Below are positions 9,401-19,320 of a DNA stretch of 64,000 nucleotides, one piece after another. Numbering within the stretch: the stretch's first letter is position 1; each line of letters opens with the position of its first letter. This stretch comes from Poseidonibacter lekithochrous (lineage in GTDB: Bacteria; Campylobacterota; Campylobacteria; Campylobacterales; Arcobacteraceae), in contig NZ_JAHKQT010000009.1 of the NCBI RefSeq assembly GCF_018861145.1, forward strand, positions 98,886 through 162,885. The letters are read 5' to 3'. Under the pieces are notes generated by a model. The model was not told where the DNA came from, ran no database searches, and saw only the letters and a list, made by a program, of their open reading frames with translations. A program made the position numbers and the translations under genes.

Positions 9401-9417
9401 TCCGTCCTATTAATCGT

Positions 9418-9494
9418 CGGAGTGTAGCGCAGCCTGGTAGCGCACCTGGTTTGGGACCAGGGGGTCGAAGGTTCGAGTCCTTTCACTCCGACCA
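9418..9494 (+). tRNA. tRNA-Pro (UGG)
   Basis: A complete 77-base cloverleaf. The acceptor arms CGGAGTG and CACTCCG pair. The anticodon stem is CCTGG/CCAGG with loop TTTGGGA, giving anticodon TGG at 9452-9454. The T loop is TTCGAGT, and the CCA end is encoded at 9492-9494. The UGG anticodon reads proline codons. The gene stands alone, with a consensus promoter immediately upstream. Confidence 0.97.
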
Positions 9495-9620
9495 TTTAAA
9501 CTAACTTTTTTAGAAACTACTTTTTTACTAAATATAAACAATACTAATCTATCAAACTATTACACAAACTATACAAATTAACAATAATTTAGGCTAAAAT
9601 ACTAAAAAAAGGAATTTAAT

Positions 9621-10169
9621 ATGATTCAAAGAATTTTTTTAATATTTATTCTTTCATTTTCAATTTTAATAGCAAAGGAAAATAAAATGTCAATTTATGA
9701 CTATAATGTAAAAGATATAAAAGACAATGAAATTTCAATGTCAAAATACAAAAATAAAGTTTTACTAATTGTAAATGTAGCAAGTAAATGTGGCTTTACT
9801 GGTCAATATGAAGGATTAGAAAACTTATATAAAAAGTATAAAGATGAAGATTTCATGGTTTTAGGTTTCCCTTCAAATCAATTTTCAAATCAAGAACCAG
9901 GTTCGAATAAAGAAATTCAAGAATTTTGTCGTTTAACATATGGAGTTGAGTTTGATATGTTTGCAAAAGTTGATGTAAATGGAGAAAATGAAATTCCATT
10001 GTATACATATTTAAAAAAAGAAGCTTCTGGAATTTTAGGAACTGAAAGTATTAAATGGAATTTTACAAAATTTTTAGTTGATAAAGATGGAAAAGTTATT
10101 GATAGATTTGGTTCAACTACAAAACCTGAAGATATAGAAGATGATATAAAAAAACTTTTAAGCAAGTAG
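9621..10169 (+). CDS. glutathione peroxidase family protein (Cys type)
   Basis: 182 residues. Catalytic Cys57 is in NVASKCGFTGQY. The rest of the active-site tetrad is present as Gln91 (NQEPG), Trp146 and Asn147 (KWNF). Cys103 (EEFC-type position) may be the resolving cysteine, as in thioredoxin-dependent members. An N-terminal hydrophobic stretch (about 4-18) suggests export or membrane anchoring, although an internal ATG at codon 23 (MSIYDY) would give the usual cytoplasmic length. It reduces peroxides. It is followed after 13 bases by the choline-kinase-like gene. Confidence 0.88.
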   Translation: MIQRIFLIFILSFSILIAKENKMSIYDYNVKDIKDNEISMSKYKNKVLLIVNVASKCGFTGQYEGLENLYKKYKDEDFMVLGFPSNQFSNQEPGSNKEIQEFCRLTYGVEFDMFAKVDVNGENEIPLYTYLKKEASGILGTESIKWNFTKFLVDKDGKVIDRFGSTTKPEDIEDDIKKLLSK

Positions 10170-10182
10170 ATTAATAATATAG

Positions 10183-10944
10183 ATGCAAATAGACGAACTA
10201 AAAAAATACAATTTATTAAAAAAAACTAAAAAACTAAAACTTGAAAAACTTGAAAATCAAGGAGTTTGTAATATTTTATATAAAATACAAACTCCTGAAA
10301 AAAACTATATTCTAAGAGTTTTTAAATATGCTCATACAAATGAGCAATCAAGAAAAAATGAAATTAGAATCCAAAATAAAGCATTTGAAAAAAATATAGC
10401 TGCAAAAGTTTATGTTCATGATGAAAAAAATTCTTTGATGATTTGTGATTTTTTACAAGGTCATCATAAAGAAAAATTAAAGAAAAAAGATATAAAAGAT
10501 TTAGTAAAAAGTCTTAAAAAACTTCATAAAATAAAAATAAAAGATACTCCATATAAGATAGAAGATGATTTTAAAAACTATAAAAAAATACTAAAAGATA
10601 AGAAATCAAAACAGATTATTAAAGCATCTGTAAAAGAATTAAAAAAAATAAAAAAATATAAGTTTGAAAAAGTTTTATGTCATCATGATTTAAATCAGAA
10701 CAATATTTTGTTTAATAAAAACATAGTAAAGTTTATTGATTGGGAATTTGCATGTGTAAATGATAGATTTTTTGATATTGCAAATATTTGCTTTGAATTT
10801 AAATTAGATAAAAATGAAGAAAAAATACTTTTAAAAAAGTATTTAAAAAAAGTTAAAAACAAAGATATTAAAAAACTTGCTTCCTATAAAATAGTATATA
10901 AAAACCTTTGGAGTTTGTGGTTTAAAGCCTTAAAACAAAGTTAG
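10183..10944 (+). CDS. choline/aminoglycoside kinase-like phosphotransferase
   Basis: 253 residues, very lysine-rich. The APH/choline-kinase fold is shown by LCHHDLNQNN (catalytic Asp169, metal-binding Asn174) and FIDWEFA (metal-binding Asp186). The small size and the HxDLNxxN form resemble LicA-type choline or ethanolamine kinases and related sugar kinases; the substrate cannot be told. It lies 13 bases after the glutathione peroxidase gene and overlaps the 3' end of the convergent SRAP gene by 15 bases. No lic or eut genes are nearby. Confidence 0.72.
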   Translation: MQIDELKKYNLLKKTKKLKLEKLENQGVCNILYKIQTPEKNYILRVFKYAHTNEQSRKNEIRIQNKAFEKNIAAKVYVHDEKNSLMICDFLQGHHKEKLKKKDIKDLVKSLKKLHKIKIKDTPYKIEDDFKNYKKILKDKKSKQIIKASVKELKKIKKYKFEKVLCHHDLNQNNILFNKNIVKFIDWEFACVNDRFFDIANICFEFKLDKNEEKILLKKYLKKVKNKDIKKLASYKIVYKNLWSLWFKALKQS

Positions 10945-11637
10945 TTGCCCTACTTCTTTTAACCCCTCTTTTACTTTCTTTTCTTCAACTTTTTTAATAC
11001 AAATCACCTCATCAAATAAAACTTTATTTACTTCATTCGTAACTTCATAAATATCTATCTTTTCATTTGGATATATTTTAAATAAACTATTTACTTCTTT
11101 TATATCTTCACTTTTTAACCAAGTAGTAAAATCTTTCTTTTCTAAGACTATAGGCATGCGATGATGTATTTCCCCTAGTTTTTCATTTGCATCACAAGTT
11201 ATTAATGCAATTGTAACAATCTTCATATTTAACTGCTCATCAAAATACTCATCCCAAATACCAGCAAGTGCTAAATAGTTATTTTTTAAATCACTTACAA
11301 GATACGGTATTTTTTCTTTATCATCTTTTTCCCACTCATAAAAACCATTTATAGGAATGATACAGCGTCTGTATTTAAATGACTCTCTAAAAGTTTTCTT
11401 TTCATAAATACTTTCACTACGTGCATTTATATTCATAGAAGTCTTTGAACTAGCCCAAGAAGGCAAGTAACCAAAGTGCGCATATAAATAGTTACCATTG
11501 TTTAAAAGTGCAGGAATTGGAGTTGTAGGGGGAATATTATATCTAGGGTTTAATTCTCCAATCATATCATTTTTGATTAATTCTATTGCATCGTCTTTGA
11601 ATGCTTTGTCTTTGTATATACTTAATCGTCCTGGCAT
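10930..11637 (-). CDS. SRAP (HMCES/YedK) family protein lacking Cys2
   Basis: 235 residues, normal for the SOS response-associated peptidase family, which crosslinks to abasic sites in single-stranded DNA through the N-terminal Cys2. Family features are present: NAR at 71-73, the GFYEW glutamate at 101, and HHRMPIVL with His159. However, the protein begins MPGR where nearly all family members begin MCGR, so the crosslinking cysteine is replaced by proline. No in-frame upstream start would restore it. The protein may bind abasic DNA without the thiazolidine link, or may be inactive. It is convergent with the kinase gene and overlaps its end. Confidence 0.85.
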   Translation of the reverse strand: MPGRLSIYKDKAFKDDAIELIKNDMIGELNPRYNIPPTTPIPALLNNGNYLYAHFGYLPSWASSKTSMNINARSESIYEKKTFRESFKYRRCIIPINGFYEWEKDDKEKIPYLVSDLKNNYLALAGIWDEYFDEQLNMKIVTIALITCDANEKLGEIHHRMPIVLEKKDFTTWLKSEDIKEVNSLFKIYPNEKIDIYEVTNEVNKVLFDEVICIKKVEEKKVKEGLKEVGQLTLF

Positions 11638-11706
11638 AAATTAAAATCCATATATAAAAAATAAAAACCTATAAAAATGAGATTCGACTTTACCATTTCT
11701 TTACCT

Positions 11707-13446
11707 TTAAATTGATTCTTCTATTGTTTCAACTTTATTACGTCCACGATCCTTGGCTACATAAAGTGCTTGATCTGCTCTAGCTATCATACTATCTAAA
11801 GTTTCCCCTTTTTTATAAATGGATACTCCAAAACTTGCAGTTTTATGCTTCACAATTGAGAAATTATAAGTTTCTATTTTTTCTCGAAGTTTATTTGCTA
11901 AGACAAGCATATTTTCTAAACTTGTTTCTGAACAAACAATCATAAATTCTTCTCCACCCCATCTTCCAATAAAGTCTGTTTTTCTAATATATTTCTTCAT
12001 AAGTGATGAGAATTCAACTAAAATTGTATCTCCTACTTGATGTCCATATGTATCATTTACACTTTTGAAAAAGTCAATATCAACAATTATAACTCCGAAT
12101 ATTGTATTATAGCGATTAAATTGTTCCACTGCATAATCTAATGCAGTATCTAATTTAATACGATTATAAAGTCCTGTTAATTTATCTGTAATTGAGAGTT
12201 GTTTTAATTGTTTATTTTTCTCTCTAAGTTGGATTGTTCTATCTTCTACTTTTTGTTCTAAGTCTGTTTGATATTCAGATATAGATTCTGACATATCAGT
12301 AAGGGAAGTAGATAGTTGATCAATCTCTAAAACTTTACTCTTTATCTTCTTTACCTTGGAAAAATCTCTATTTTTTACTTTTTTACTCTCTTCCATAAGT
12401 AAAGAAATAGGTTTTACTATAATAGAAGAGAAATAGAATATGATAGGTATAATTAACAACATCAGAACCAGCATAACAAAAATCATAGTTTTTATTTTTT
12501 CATTATAAGGTTGTGTAATCGCATCAACTTCACTATAACTATAAAGGAAATCTTCATTTATAGGAACAATAGAATAAATATATTCTTTATTATCTATTTC
12601 AATTTCTTCCAACAGATGTTTTTTTGTAATATCTTTAATAAACAAAGTTTTAATTTTCTTGATAACAATATTATTTGTAATTCCTGAAGAACTTGCTATA
12701 ACATATCCTTTTTCATCTATTAGGTAAGAATTTGTTAACGCATCACCTCCATTTTGTTTTAAAATAGTATTAAGATTACTAATAAGCAGATCTAATGCAA
12801 ATACATTCTGCGTATTTGGGATTTTTTTACCATATGTTACTCCCTTTGAATCAATATTTGAGAATTCATATGGCTTAGTTTTAATTACATTTTTATCAAC
12901 TATAGCTTTTTTATACCAAGGTCTAGTAGTAGATAAATAACTGTTTTTTGATTCTGAGGATGATGTTTTTTGTAAATTTTTATCCAGAAGCGTTATCGTT
13001 CCCTTCCCTTTTTGAATTACTATGAGTAACCATCTATCAGAGAGTTTCGCATTATATTCTTTACGAAGATTATTATCAATATTTAAATTGATAATTTCAA
13101 AAAAGCTATCATCCTCAAAACCAACATAAGCAGCATACATATTCTTATTATTGATAAGAATATCAGAAAATATTGTAAGGTAAAGTTGTTGATTAGCAAG
13201 AATTTCATCAAATGATTTTTCTTGTAAAAAATTACTAATATTGATTGTATTATTTGAATTTACTTTATTCATATTATTTATACTATCTTCTACTTTTGAG
13301 ATTAAAAGATTCATTTGATTATTAATTGAACGTTGAAGAAGCTCTTTACCAAAGCTATATTGTATATAAAACATAGATAAAATTATCAATGCAGATAAAA
13401 AAAGAAAAAGGGAAACGACAGTAAATTTAATTGAGATTTTATTCAT
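11707..13446 (-). CDS. membrane diguanylate cyclase with Cache sensor
   Basis: 579 residues. A membrane helix (about 8-28), a long periplasmic Cache-like sensor (about 30-320), a second helix (about 322-345), a HAMP-like and coiled-coil linker (about 345-410), and a GGDEF domain (about 415-575). The catalytic motif is GGEEF near 497-501. The inhibitory I-site RKTD lies five residues before it, so product inhibition is expected. The enzyme makes cyclic di-GMP in response to an external signal. It is a single leftward gene, divergent from uvrC. Confidence 0.9.
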   Translation of the reverse strand: MNKISIKFTVVSLFLFLSALIILSMFYIQYSFGKELLQRSINNQMNLLISKVEDSINNMNKVNSNNTINISNFLQEKSFDEILANQQLYLTIFSDILINNKNMYAAYVGFEDDSFFEIINLNIDNNLRKEYNAKLSDRWLLIVIQKGKGTITLLDKNLQKTSSSESKNSYLSTTRPWYKKAIVDKNVIKTKPYEFSNIDSKGVTYGKKIPNTQNVFALDLLISNLNTILKQNGGDALTNSYLIDEKGYVIASSSGITNNIVIKKIKTLFIKDITKKHLLEEIEIDNKEYIYSIVPINEDFLYSYSEVDAITQPYNEKIKTMIFVMLVLMLLIIPIIFYFSSIIVKPISLLMEESKKVKNRDFSKVKKIKSKVLEIDQLSTSLTDMSESISEYQTDLEQKVEDRTIQLREKNKQLKQLSITDKLTGLYNRIKLDTALDYAVEQFNRYNTIFGVIIVDIDFFKSVNDTYGHQVGDTILVEFSSLMKKYIRKTDFIGRWGGEEFMIVCSETSLENMLVLANKLREKIETYNFSIVKHKTASFGVSIYKKGETLDSMIARADQALYVAKDRGRNKVETIEESI

Positions 13447-13617
13447 AAAATTTTTTCCTTAAAACTTGATAATTAAGTATTATAATATTTTATTATTTTT
13501 TAATATAACTACTCATTAAATATAATAAAATATCAAGAGAAATAAACAAAAAACTTACAACAGTATCTTTTCTTACATCTTCACAAGTAAAAAGCTTAAT
13601 TTAGATATCATTCCACA

Positions 13618-15477
13618 ATGCAATTAGAAGAGAAATTAAAACAATTACCAAACGATGCTGGCGTTTATCAATACTTTGATAAAGATGGAAGATTATTATA
13701 TATTGGAAAAGCTAAGGTATTAAAAAATAGAGTTAAATCTTATTTTAAATTTACTCCAAAACTACTTCCTTCTGATAAACTAGGTCCTAGAATTTATAGG
13801 ATGATTAGTCAAACAACTTGGATTGAATGGATTGTGGTTCCAAATGAACATGATGCTTTGATTTTAGAAAATTCTCTTATTAAACAACTAAAACCAAAAT
13901 ATAATATTTTACTTCGTGATGATAAAACCTATCCATATATTTATATAGATTACGCAGAGTTATTTCCTAGACTTGAAATCACAAGAAAGGTTTATAAGAA
14001 TAAAAATATAAAATACTTTGGTCCCTACTCTACAGGTGCAAGAGATATGCTTGATAGTATTTATGAAATAGTTCCACTTGTTCAAAAAAAATCCTGTATT
14101 AAAGGAAAAGAAGCTTGTCTATTTCATCAAATAAAAAGATGTCATGCTCCATGTGAGGATAAAATTTCAACAGTAGAATATTCAAAGATTGTAGATACGG
14201 CTATTGATTATATTTATAATAAATCAAAACTAATTTCAAAATTAAATGAAAAGATGATGGAATACTCTGAAGATTTTAGATTCGAAGAAGCTATGAAGTT
14301 AAGAGATAGAATAAAAACTATTGAGAAATCTCAAATAAAATCAGGAATGGATTTAGCAACAAACGAAAATCTAGATGTTTTTGCAATAAAAGCTTCAAAT
14401 AAAAAAGCTGTTGTTGTAAGAATGTTTATACGTGATGGAAAACTAACTTCTTCTTCTTATGATTTTATAAAAATCAATTTCTTAGATGAAGAATTAAATA
14501 TAGATTTAAATGAAGCATATCAAAGAGCTATTATAAACTACTATGATAATGAAATTCCTGTATTACCAAAAGAAGTCTTAACAGGGATAGAAATAGAAGA
14601 GAAAGAAGATATTGAAGAGTTTTTATATAATAAATTCTCTAAAAAAATCAAACTTATAAATCCTAAGAAAGATAAGAAAAAAGACTTAGTTCAAATAGCT
14701 TTAAATAACTGTGATGAACTTCTTAGAATTGACTCATCAAAAAATCAAAGTACTATATATACAGAGCTTCAAAAACTTTTTTCATTACAAACAACTCCAT
14801 CAAGAATTGAGTCTTATGATAACTCTCATATGATGGGACAAGCAACTGTTGGAGCTATGGTTGTATGGAATGAAGAGCTAAATGCCTTTGATAAAAAGGA
14901 CTTTAGACATTATAATCTTGAATCAAAAGATGAATACTCACAAATGAGAGAAATGCTAATGCGAAGAGTTGATAGCTTTGAAAAGAATCCAGCTCCTGAT
15001 CTTTGGATACTTGATGGTGGGTCAACTCTTTTAAAATTAGCCTATGATATTGTAAATTCAACTGGAGTAAATCTTGATGTTATTGCGATTGCAAAAGAAA
15101 AAGTAGATGCAAAAGCACATAGAGCTAAGGGTGCTGCTAAAGATATAGTTCACTATAAAGATGATAAAGGTGAGTATCGAGCTTTAAAATTAGAAACTAG
15201 TGATCAAAGATTACAATTTGTACAAAGACAAAGAGATGAAGCTCATAGATTTGTAATAAACTTTCATAAGAAACAAAAACGAAAAGAAGATAAGCAAATT
15301 TCACTACTTCAAATCAAAGGAATTGGAGAAGCTAAAGTGAAAAAACTTCTTTTATATTTTGGTGAATTTGAAAAAATCAAAAGTGCTACAGAACAAGAGT
15401 TAACTGAAGTGCTAAATAAAAAAGATGCTCTTGTTATTATTGATTATTTTAAAGGTGAAAAAAATCAAAATGAATAG
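13618..15477 (+). CDS. uvrC: UvrABC excinuclease subunit C
   Basis: 619 residues, full length. The N-terminal GIY-YIG nuclease domain (about 14-95, with GVYQYF and LLYIGKAK) makes the 3' incision. A UVR motif near 222-240 (EEAMKLRDRI) contacts UvrB. A C-terminal endonuclease domain containing ESYDNSHMMG and LWILDGG makes the 5' incision, and a helix-hairpin-helix lies at the end (IKGIGEAKVKKLL). A four-cysteine cluster of the family is visible around 160-176. It acts in nucleotide excision repair. The stop codon overlaps the start of the next small gene. Confidence 0.95.
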   Translation: MQLEEKLKQLPNDAGVYQYFDKDGRLLYIGKAKVLKNRVKSYFKFTPKLLPSDKLGPRIYRMISQTTWIEWIVVPNEHDALILENSLIKQLKPKYNILLRDDKTYPYIYIDYAELFPRLEITRKVYKNKNIKYFGPYSTGARDMLDSIYEIVPLVQKKSCIKGKEACLFHQIKRCHAPCEDKISTVEYSKIVDTAIDYIYNKSKLISKLNEKMMEYSEDFRFEEAMKLRDRIKTIEKSQIKSGMDLATNENLDVFAIKASNKKAVVVRMFIRDGKLTSSSYDFIKINFLDEELNIDLNEAYQRAIINYYDNEIPVLPKEVLTGIEIEEKEDIEEFLYNKFSKKIKLINPKKDKKKDLVQIALNNCDELLRIDSSKNQSTIYTELQKLFSLQTTPSRIESYDNSHMMGQATVGAMVVWNEELNAFDKKDFRHYNLESKDEYSQMREMLMRRVDSFEKNPAPDLWILDGGSTLLKLAYDIVNSTGVNLDVIAIAKEKVDAKAHRAKGAAKDIVHYKDDKGEYRALKLETSDQRLQFVQRQRDEAHRFVINFHKKQKRKEDKQISLLQIKGIGEAKVKKLLLYFGEFEKIKSATEQELTEVLNKKDALVIIDYFKGEKNQNE

Positions 15478-15793
15478 AAATTTGATAATTACAAAAAGTT
15501 ATTCACATACTTTTCACATAGTTTTAAATTTTATTCATCAAATAAATAACATCTTATATAAAACTGAGTTTTATATTGAACTAAGTAAAAAAACTTACAT
15601 TTTCCTAACTTCAATAAAAACAATAAGAATCCCTATAAATAGGTATTGTAAGACAATTTATATAATAAATAATTTCTTTTTCTATCTTATTAATATATAT
15701 AATTTATATAATAATTTATTTATACAAACTTCTATTTTATGGGCTCTAAAAGAAAATGTGAAAAAGCCATGTGAAAAACTTTTATCTCTATAA
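15470..15793 (+). CDS. small protein overlapping uvrC, possibly HPr-fold
   Basis: 107 residues from an ATG that overlaps the uvrC stop by 8 bases, with AAAGGTG about 12 bases upstream, so translation is likely coupled. The order of predicted strands and helices, and the positions of YSHTFH, QINNILYKTEFYIEL and a second strand-helix pair, resemble an HPr phosphocarrier, with a His where HPr has its phosphorylated His15. Overall similarity is weak and the central Gly and Ser residues are missing. The composition is very rich in Ile, Tyr and Asn. It may be a diverged HPr-like domain, or a non-functional open frame. It is followed 13 bases later by the Sel1 gene. Confidence 0.45.
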   Translation: MNRNLIITKSYSHTFHIVLNFIHQINNILYKTEFYIELSKKTYIFLTSIKTIRIPINRYCKTIYIINNFFFYLINIYNLYNNLFIQTSILWALKENVKKPCEKLLSL

Positions 15794-15806
15794 GGACTAG
15801 ATAATA

Positions 15807-16301
15807 ATGAAAAAAACTATTCTAAAATTTATTCTTATTTCAACTTTTATTACTAATCTAAGTTCTGATACATTAAATACTTTAGATATAAGATATGAAC
15901 TTGCTAAAAAATACTCATCAAAAAAAAATAAAGAGTATGATATAAAAAAAGCATATAATCTTTTAGTAGATAATGTAAATGAAAATCATGCAAAATCACA
16001 AATCTTGATTGGTAGATTCTTTTTGATTGGTCTAGCAGTTGAAAAAGATTATGAAAAAGCTTTATATTATTTTAAAGAAGCCTCAAAACAAAAAGAATAT
16101 ACAGCAAACTGTTATATTGCATATATGTATGCAAGTGGAAAAGGTGTTTTTCCAAACTTCGGAAGAGCACATGTTTTTGCTAAAAGTGAATATAAACAGG
16201 GAAATAAAGTATGTAAAAAGGTTTGGAAAGATTACAATTTAGGGAAATATAAAGAAGATAAAGGTTGGAATATAGGAGATTATAATAAGCCCGTAAAATA
16301 A
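15807..16301 (+). CDS. exported Sel1-repeat protein
   Basis: 164 residues with a signal peptide (about 1-20, ending NLSSD). Two or three Sel1-like repeats follow: AKSQILIGRFFLIGLAV then DYEKALYYFKEA, and CYIAYMYASGKGV then NFGRAHVFAK. These alpha-solenoid repeats mediate protein contacts; the family is common in the periplasm of Campylobacterota. It probably belongs to the uvrC transcript and ends within a hairpin terminator. Confidence 0.75.
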   Translation: MKKTILKFILISTFITNLSSDTLNTLDIRYELAKKYSSKKNKEYDIKKAYNLLVDNVNENHAKSQILIGRFFLIGLAVEKDYEKALYYFKEASKQKEYTANCYIAYMYASGKGVFPNFGRAHVFAKSEYKQGNKVCKKVWKDYNLGKYKEDKGWNIGDYNKPVK

Positions 16302-16310
16302 GGCTTATTA
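16283..16310. terminator. hairpin terminator after uvrC group
   Basis: Inverted repeat TAATAAGCC and GGCTTATTA with a 10-base loop, followed on the plus strand by ATTATTTTTA. It includes the stop codon of the Sel1 gene and lies just before the convergent chemoreceptor gene. Confidence 0.65.
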
Positions 16311-16317
16311 ATTATTT

Positions 16318-19284
16318 TTAATCTTTCATAGTTAAGTTACAATTTTCAACTAGAACATTATCTAAGCCATTAAATACTTCTTTTGTAGCTTTCTCAATAT
16401 CTATTGATAATCTTGATAATTCAGTATTCTCTTCTTTATTCGCATTTGCATTAATATAATTTTGAACACCTTGATGAACATTTTCATGTGCAATTTTTAG
16501 TTGATTCCAAACAGTACCACTTGCAAATACTTTTGAATTATTTTCACAAGAATCAATCCATTTACCTAAATTACACGAATGACAATCTACTACTGTCCAA
16601 GATTCAAAGGTATCTAATTTTTTAAAGTTGTTATCTTTAAAGTTAATATGATCATTTTTATATTTAGCAATATCGGCTATAAGCTCAACATCACAAACTT
16701 GCTTTAATGTTTCATCATTAATTTTAGTACTTTTTGTGATTTCTAAAAGTCTTCTTGATAAATCAGTTACTTCTACAGATAAAGTATCTATAGAACTTGC
16801 AGTTTGAGAATTCTCTTGTGTAACTTTATCTAATTCATTAATTGCAGAATTAATTTGAACCATTCCACTTTCTTGTTCTTTACTTGAATTTGATACCTCA
16901 TCAATAATATTTTTTGTTTGTATGATTTTTTCATTAAGTTCAATATAACCTTCAATCATCTTAGATGATATTTCTTTACCATTTTTAGATTTTAAACTTG
17001 CATCTTCAACTAAAGTTTTAATATCTTTTGCAGCTTCAGCAGATCTTCCTGCAAGATTTCGTACTTCAGCAGCAACAACTGCAAAGCCTTTTCCTGCTTC
17101 GCCTGCAGTTGCAGCTTCTACTGCTGCATTTAAAGAAAGAATATTTGTTTGGAATGCAATTTGATCAATTACTTCAATAGCATCATTAATAGCAGTTACT
17201 TTATCATTAATCTCTTCCATTGATGAAGAAGTTAAAGAAGCTAATTCTTTTCCTGTTGTTGAAGATACATTTAATTCATCAGATAAAGAAGCCATTAAAA
17301 CAATGTTCTCATTATTTGATTGAATTGTAGAAGTGATTTCATCGATTGATGCTGCTGTTTCTTCTAATGAAGCCGCTTGTTTTGTAGATAAGTTAGCTAA
17401 TTTTTGTGCACCATCTGACAAAATATTTGTCGAGTTTGATAGCTCAGTTCCAGAATTAGTAATCATTGCAACTAACTGAGATATGTTAGTACCTAGTAAA
17501 ATTGTTGAAGTAACTAAAGAACCCATATCTCCACCCATTTCAGTTAAGTCTTTCTCTGAAATACTATATTCGTAATCACCACTTGCATATGCATCAAGAA
17601 GTTTATTAATAAAATCAAATTTAACTTTAGTATCCATAAGCATTTCATTAATATTAGTTCTTAAAGCTTCAACCTCATCTGTAGCACCATGTGATTTAAT
17701 AGTATAACAGAAGAAACCATTTTTAACCTTCTTCATTACATCATCAATTTGAGCAACAACCATCCTATCTTGTTCTATTACATTAGATGATTTTTCGATT
17801 TGACTATTTATCTCATTTGACATTTGTCCAAACTCATCATCACTTTTAATTTTCATAGAAGTAAAAGTCTCTTTTTCTCTTAGTGTATATTTAAAGAAAT
17901 CAGATAAACCTATTTTAAATATCTCTAATGAATTTACAATATTTTTTGTAATATATGCTGCCATTAAAAATACTATTAATAATGCCATTACTGTAAGAAT
18001 AAGTGTCGTTATAAAAGTTGTATAAAGTGAGTTTTTTAATTCTGTTACATCATCTAACATTTCTAAAGATAAATGATCATCAACTTTTTTTAATAAATTG
18101 ATTTTTTTTGTAATTTCTTTAAACCAATATGATGGTTCATCACTAAATAAATTTATACTTAATCTGTATAAAGCAACCATTGCAGGGTTATTACTAACTT
18201 TTACAATTTTATCTAACTCACGAACATCAATATTATTTACTGCAGCTTCAGCAATTTTTTCTAAACCATTATTATATTTAGCAAAAGTATTTTCTACAAT
18301 ATCAAGTAGTTCTAACTCTTTTGGTTTAAGATTTGGGAATTCTCTATATTTATTTATTAGCTTTATTAATTCTGCATACTGTACATCTACATTATCTCGA
18401 TATTTTTTATCACCTCTAATTACAAAGTTCTTAAAATTATGAATAATACCACCATAACCAATATACTCTCCAATAGATGCAATTAACTTATGTTTATCAG
18501 TTGAATTAATTAATGTGTTTCTAATTCTATTTACTTCATCTATTGATTTACCTTTTATAGTATTATTAAAGAATTCTATAGAATCTTTTGTCGCATAATG
18601 TTTAAAAGTATCAATATATGAGTTTTGTTCTGATACAAGTTTATTTAATTTTTCTCTCATTCCAGGAGCAAATGAATCTCTACTTAAAGTATTAGTTCCA
18701 ACAGCTCGTTCTATCCCAGCTCTCTCTTTTGATAATAAAAAACTTGCAAAAGCATTCATTTGTTGAGATAATCCCGCATTATCAGTAAGTTTTGAAAGAA
18801 TAACAACAGAATCTAATAGTAACGAATTTGTATCTGTATAATAAGAAATTGCTTTTCCAACACTTATTGATTGTTTATCTACTTTATTTCTTATTTCATT
18901 TATACTTTTTATTCTTTTTATTGAAACACTAATCTCTTTTTCAAGTAATTTAGAATTAAAAGAATTATTCATATCTTCTTTAGCTTTTAAAAATAAGGTA
19001 AATTTTTCATTTGTCAGTTTTCTTTGTTCCAGTAATTCTTTTCCAAATATTTCACCTTCACTTCCAATAAACCCAGCAGTCATACCTCTTTCTTTTTGTG
19101 TTTCATGCAAGAGCTCAGAAATAGATTTGGCAAAATTGACTGCTATTTCTATTTTTTCTATTTTACTTATTTCTTTATATATTGAAACATTTTGAGAAAT
19201 AGCAAAGAACAATAGTCCTACTAATGGCAAAGAAACAAGTAATAGTAACTTTTTCTTAATGGCTAAATTGTTAATAAAATTCAT
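16318..19284 (-). CDS. methyl-accepting chemotaxis protein, NIT sensor and CZB domain
   Basis: 988 residues. A membrane helix (about 12-30), a periplasmic NIT (nitrate/nitrite-sensing type) domain (about 40-300, with [15 protein letters not shown]), a second helix (about 425-448), a HAMP-like region, and an MCP signalling hairpin with the conserved tip [20 protein letters not shown]. At the C-terminus (about 880-975) is a zinc-binding CZB domain with CHSCNLGKW and HENVHQ, so its His/Cys ligands look intact. It reports ligand binding to CheA/CheW. It is a single leftward gene, convergent with the Sel1 gene. Ligand specificity is inferred from the family only. Confidence 0.9.
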   Translation of the reverse strand: MNFINNLAIKKKLLLLVSLPLVGLLFFAISQNVSIYKEISKIEKIEIAVNFAKSISELLHETQKERGMTAGFIGSEGEIFGKELLEQRKLTNEKFTLFLKAKEDMNNSFNSKLLEKEISVSIKRIKSINEIRNKVDKQSISVGKAISYYTDTNSLLLDSVVILSKLTDNAGLSQQMNAFASFLLSKERAGIERAVGTNTLSRDSFAPGMREKLNKLVSEQNSYIDTFKHYATKDSIEFFNNTIKGKSIDEVNRIRNTLINSTDKHKLIASIGEYIGYGGIIHNFKNFVIRGDKKYRDNVDVQYAELIKLINKYREFPNLKPKELELLDIVENTFAKYNNGLEKIAEAAVNNIDVRELDKIVKVSNNPAMVALYRLSINLFSDEPSYWFKEITKKINLLKKVDDHLSLEMLDDVTELKNSLYTTFITTLILTVMALLIVFLMAAYITKNIVNSLEIFKIGLSDFFKYTLREKETFTSMKIKSDDEFGQMSNEINSQIEKSSNVIEQDRMVVAQIDDVMKKVKNGFFCYTIKSHGATDEVEALRTNINEMLMDTKVKFDFINKLLDAYASGDYEYSISEKDLTEMGGDMGSLVTSTILLGTNISQLVAMITNSGTELSNSTNILSDGAQKLANLSTKQAASLEETAASIDEITSTIQSNNENIVLMASLSDELNVSSTTGKELASLTSSSMEEINDKVTAINDAIEVIDQIAFQTNILSLNAAVEAATAGEAGKGFAVVAAEVRNLAGRSAEAAKDIKTLVEDASLKSKNGKEISSKMIEGYIELNEKIIQTKNIIDEVSNSSKEQESGMVQINSAINELDKVTQENSQTASSIDTLSVEVTDLSRRLLEITKSTKINDETLKQVCDVELIADIAKYKNDHINFKDNNFKKLDTFESWTVVDCHSCNLGKWIDSCENNSKVFASGTVWNQLKIAHENVHQGVQNYINANANKEENTELSRLSIDIEKATKEVFNGLDNVLVENCNLTMKD

Positions 19285-19320
19285 AGTTATCCTTCTTTTA
19301 TTTAAAATATAATTATTGTT

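Noticed and set aside
11638..11660. Upstream ATG that might give the SRAP protein a Cys near its start
   Set aside because: The upstream ATG is in another frame; although a TGC occurs there, it cannot restore an MCGR start.
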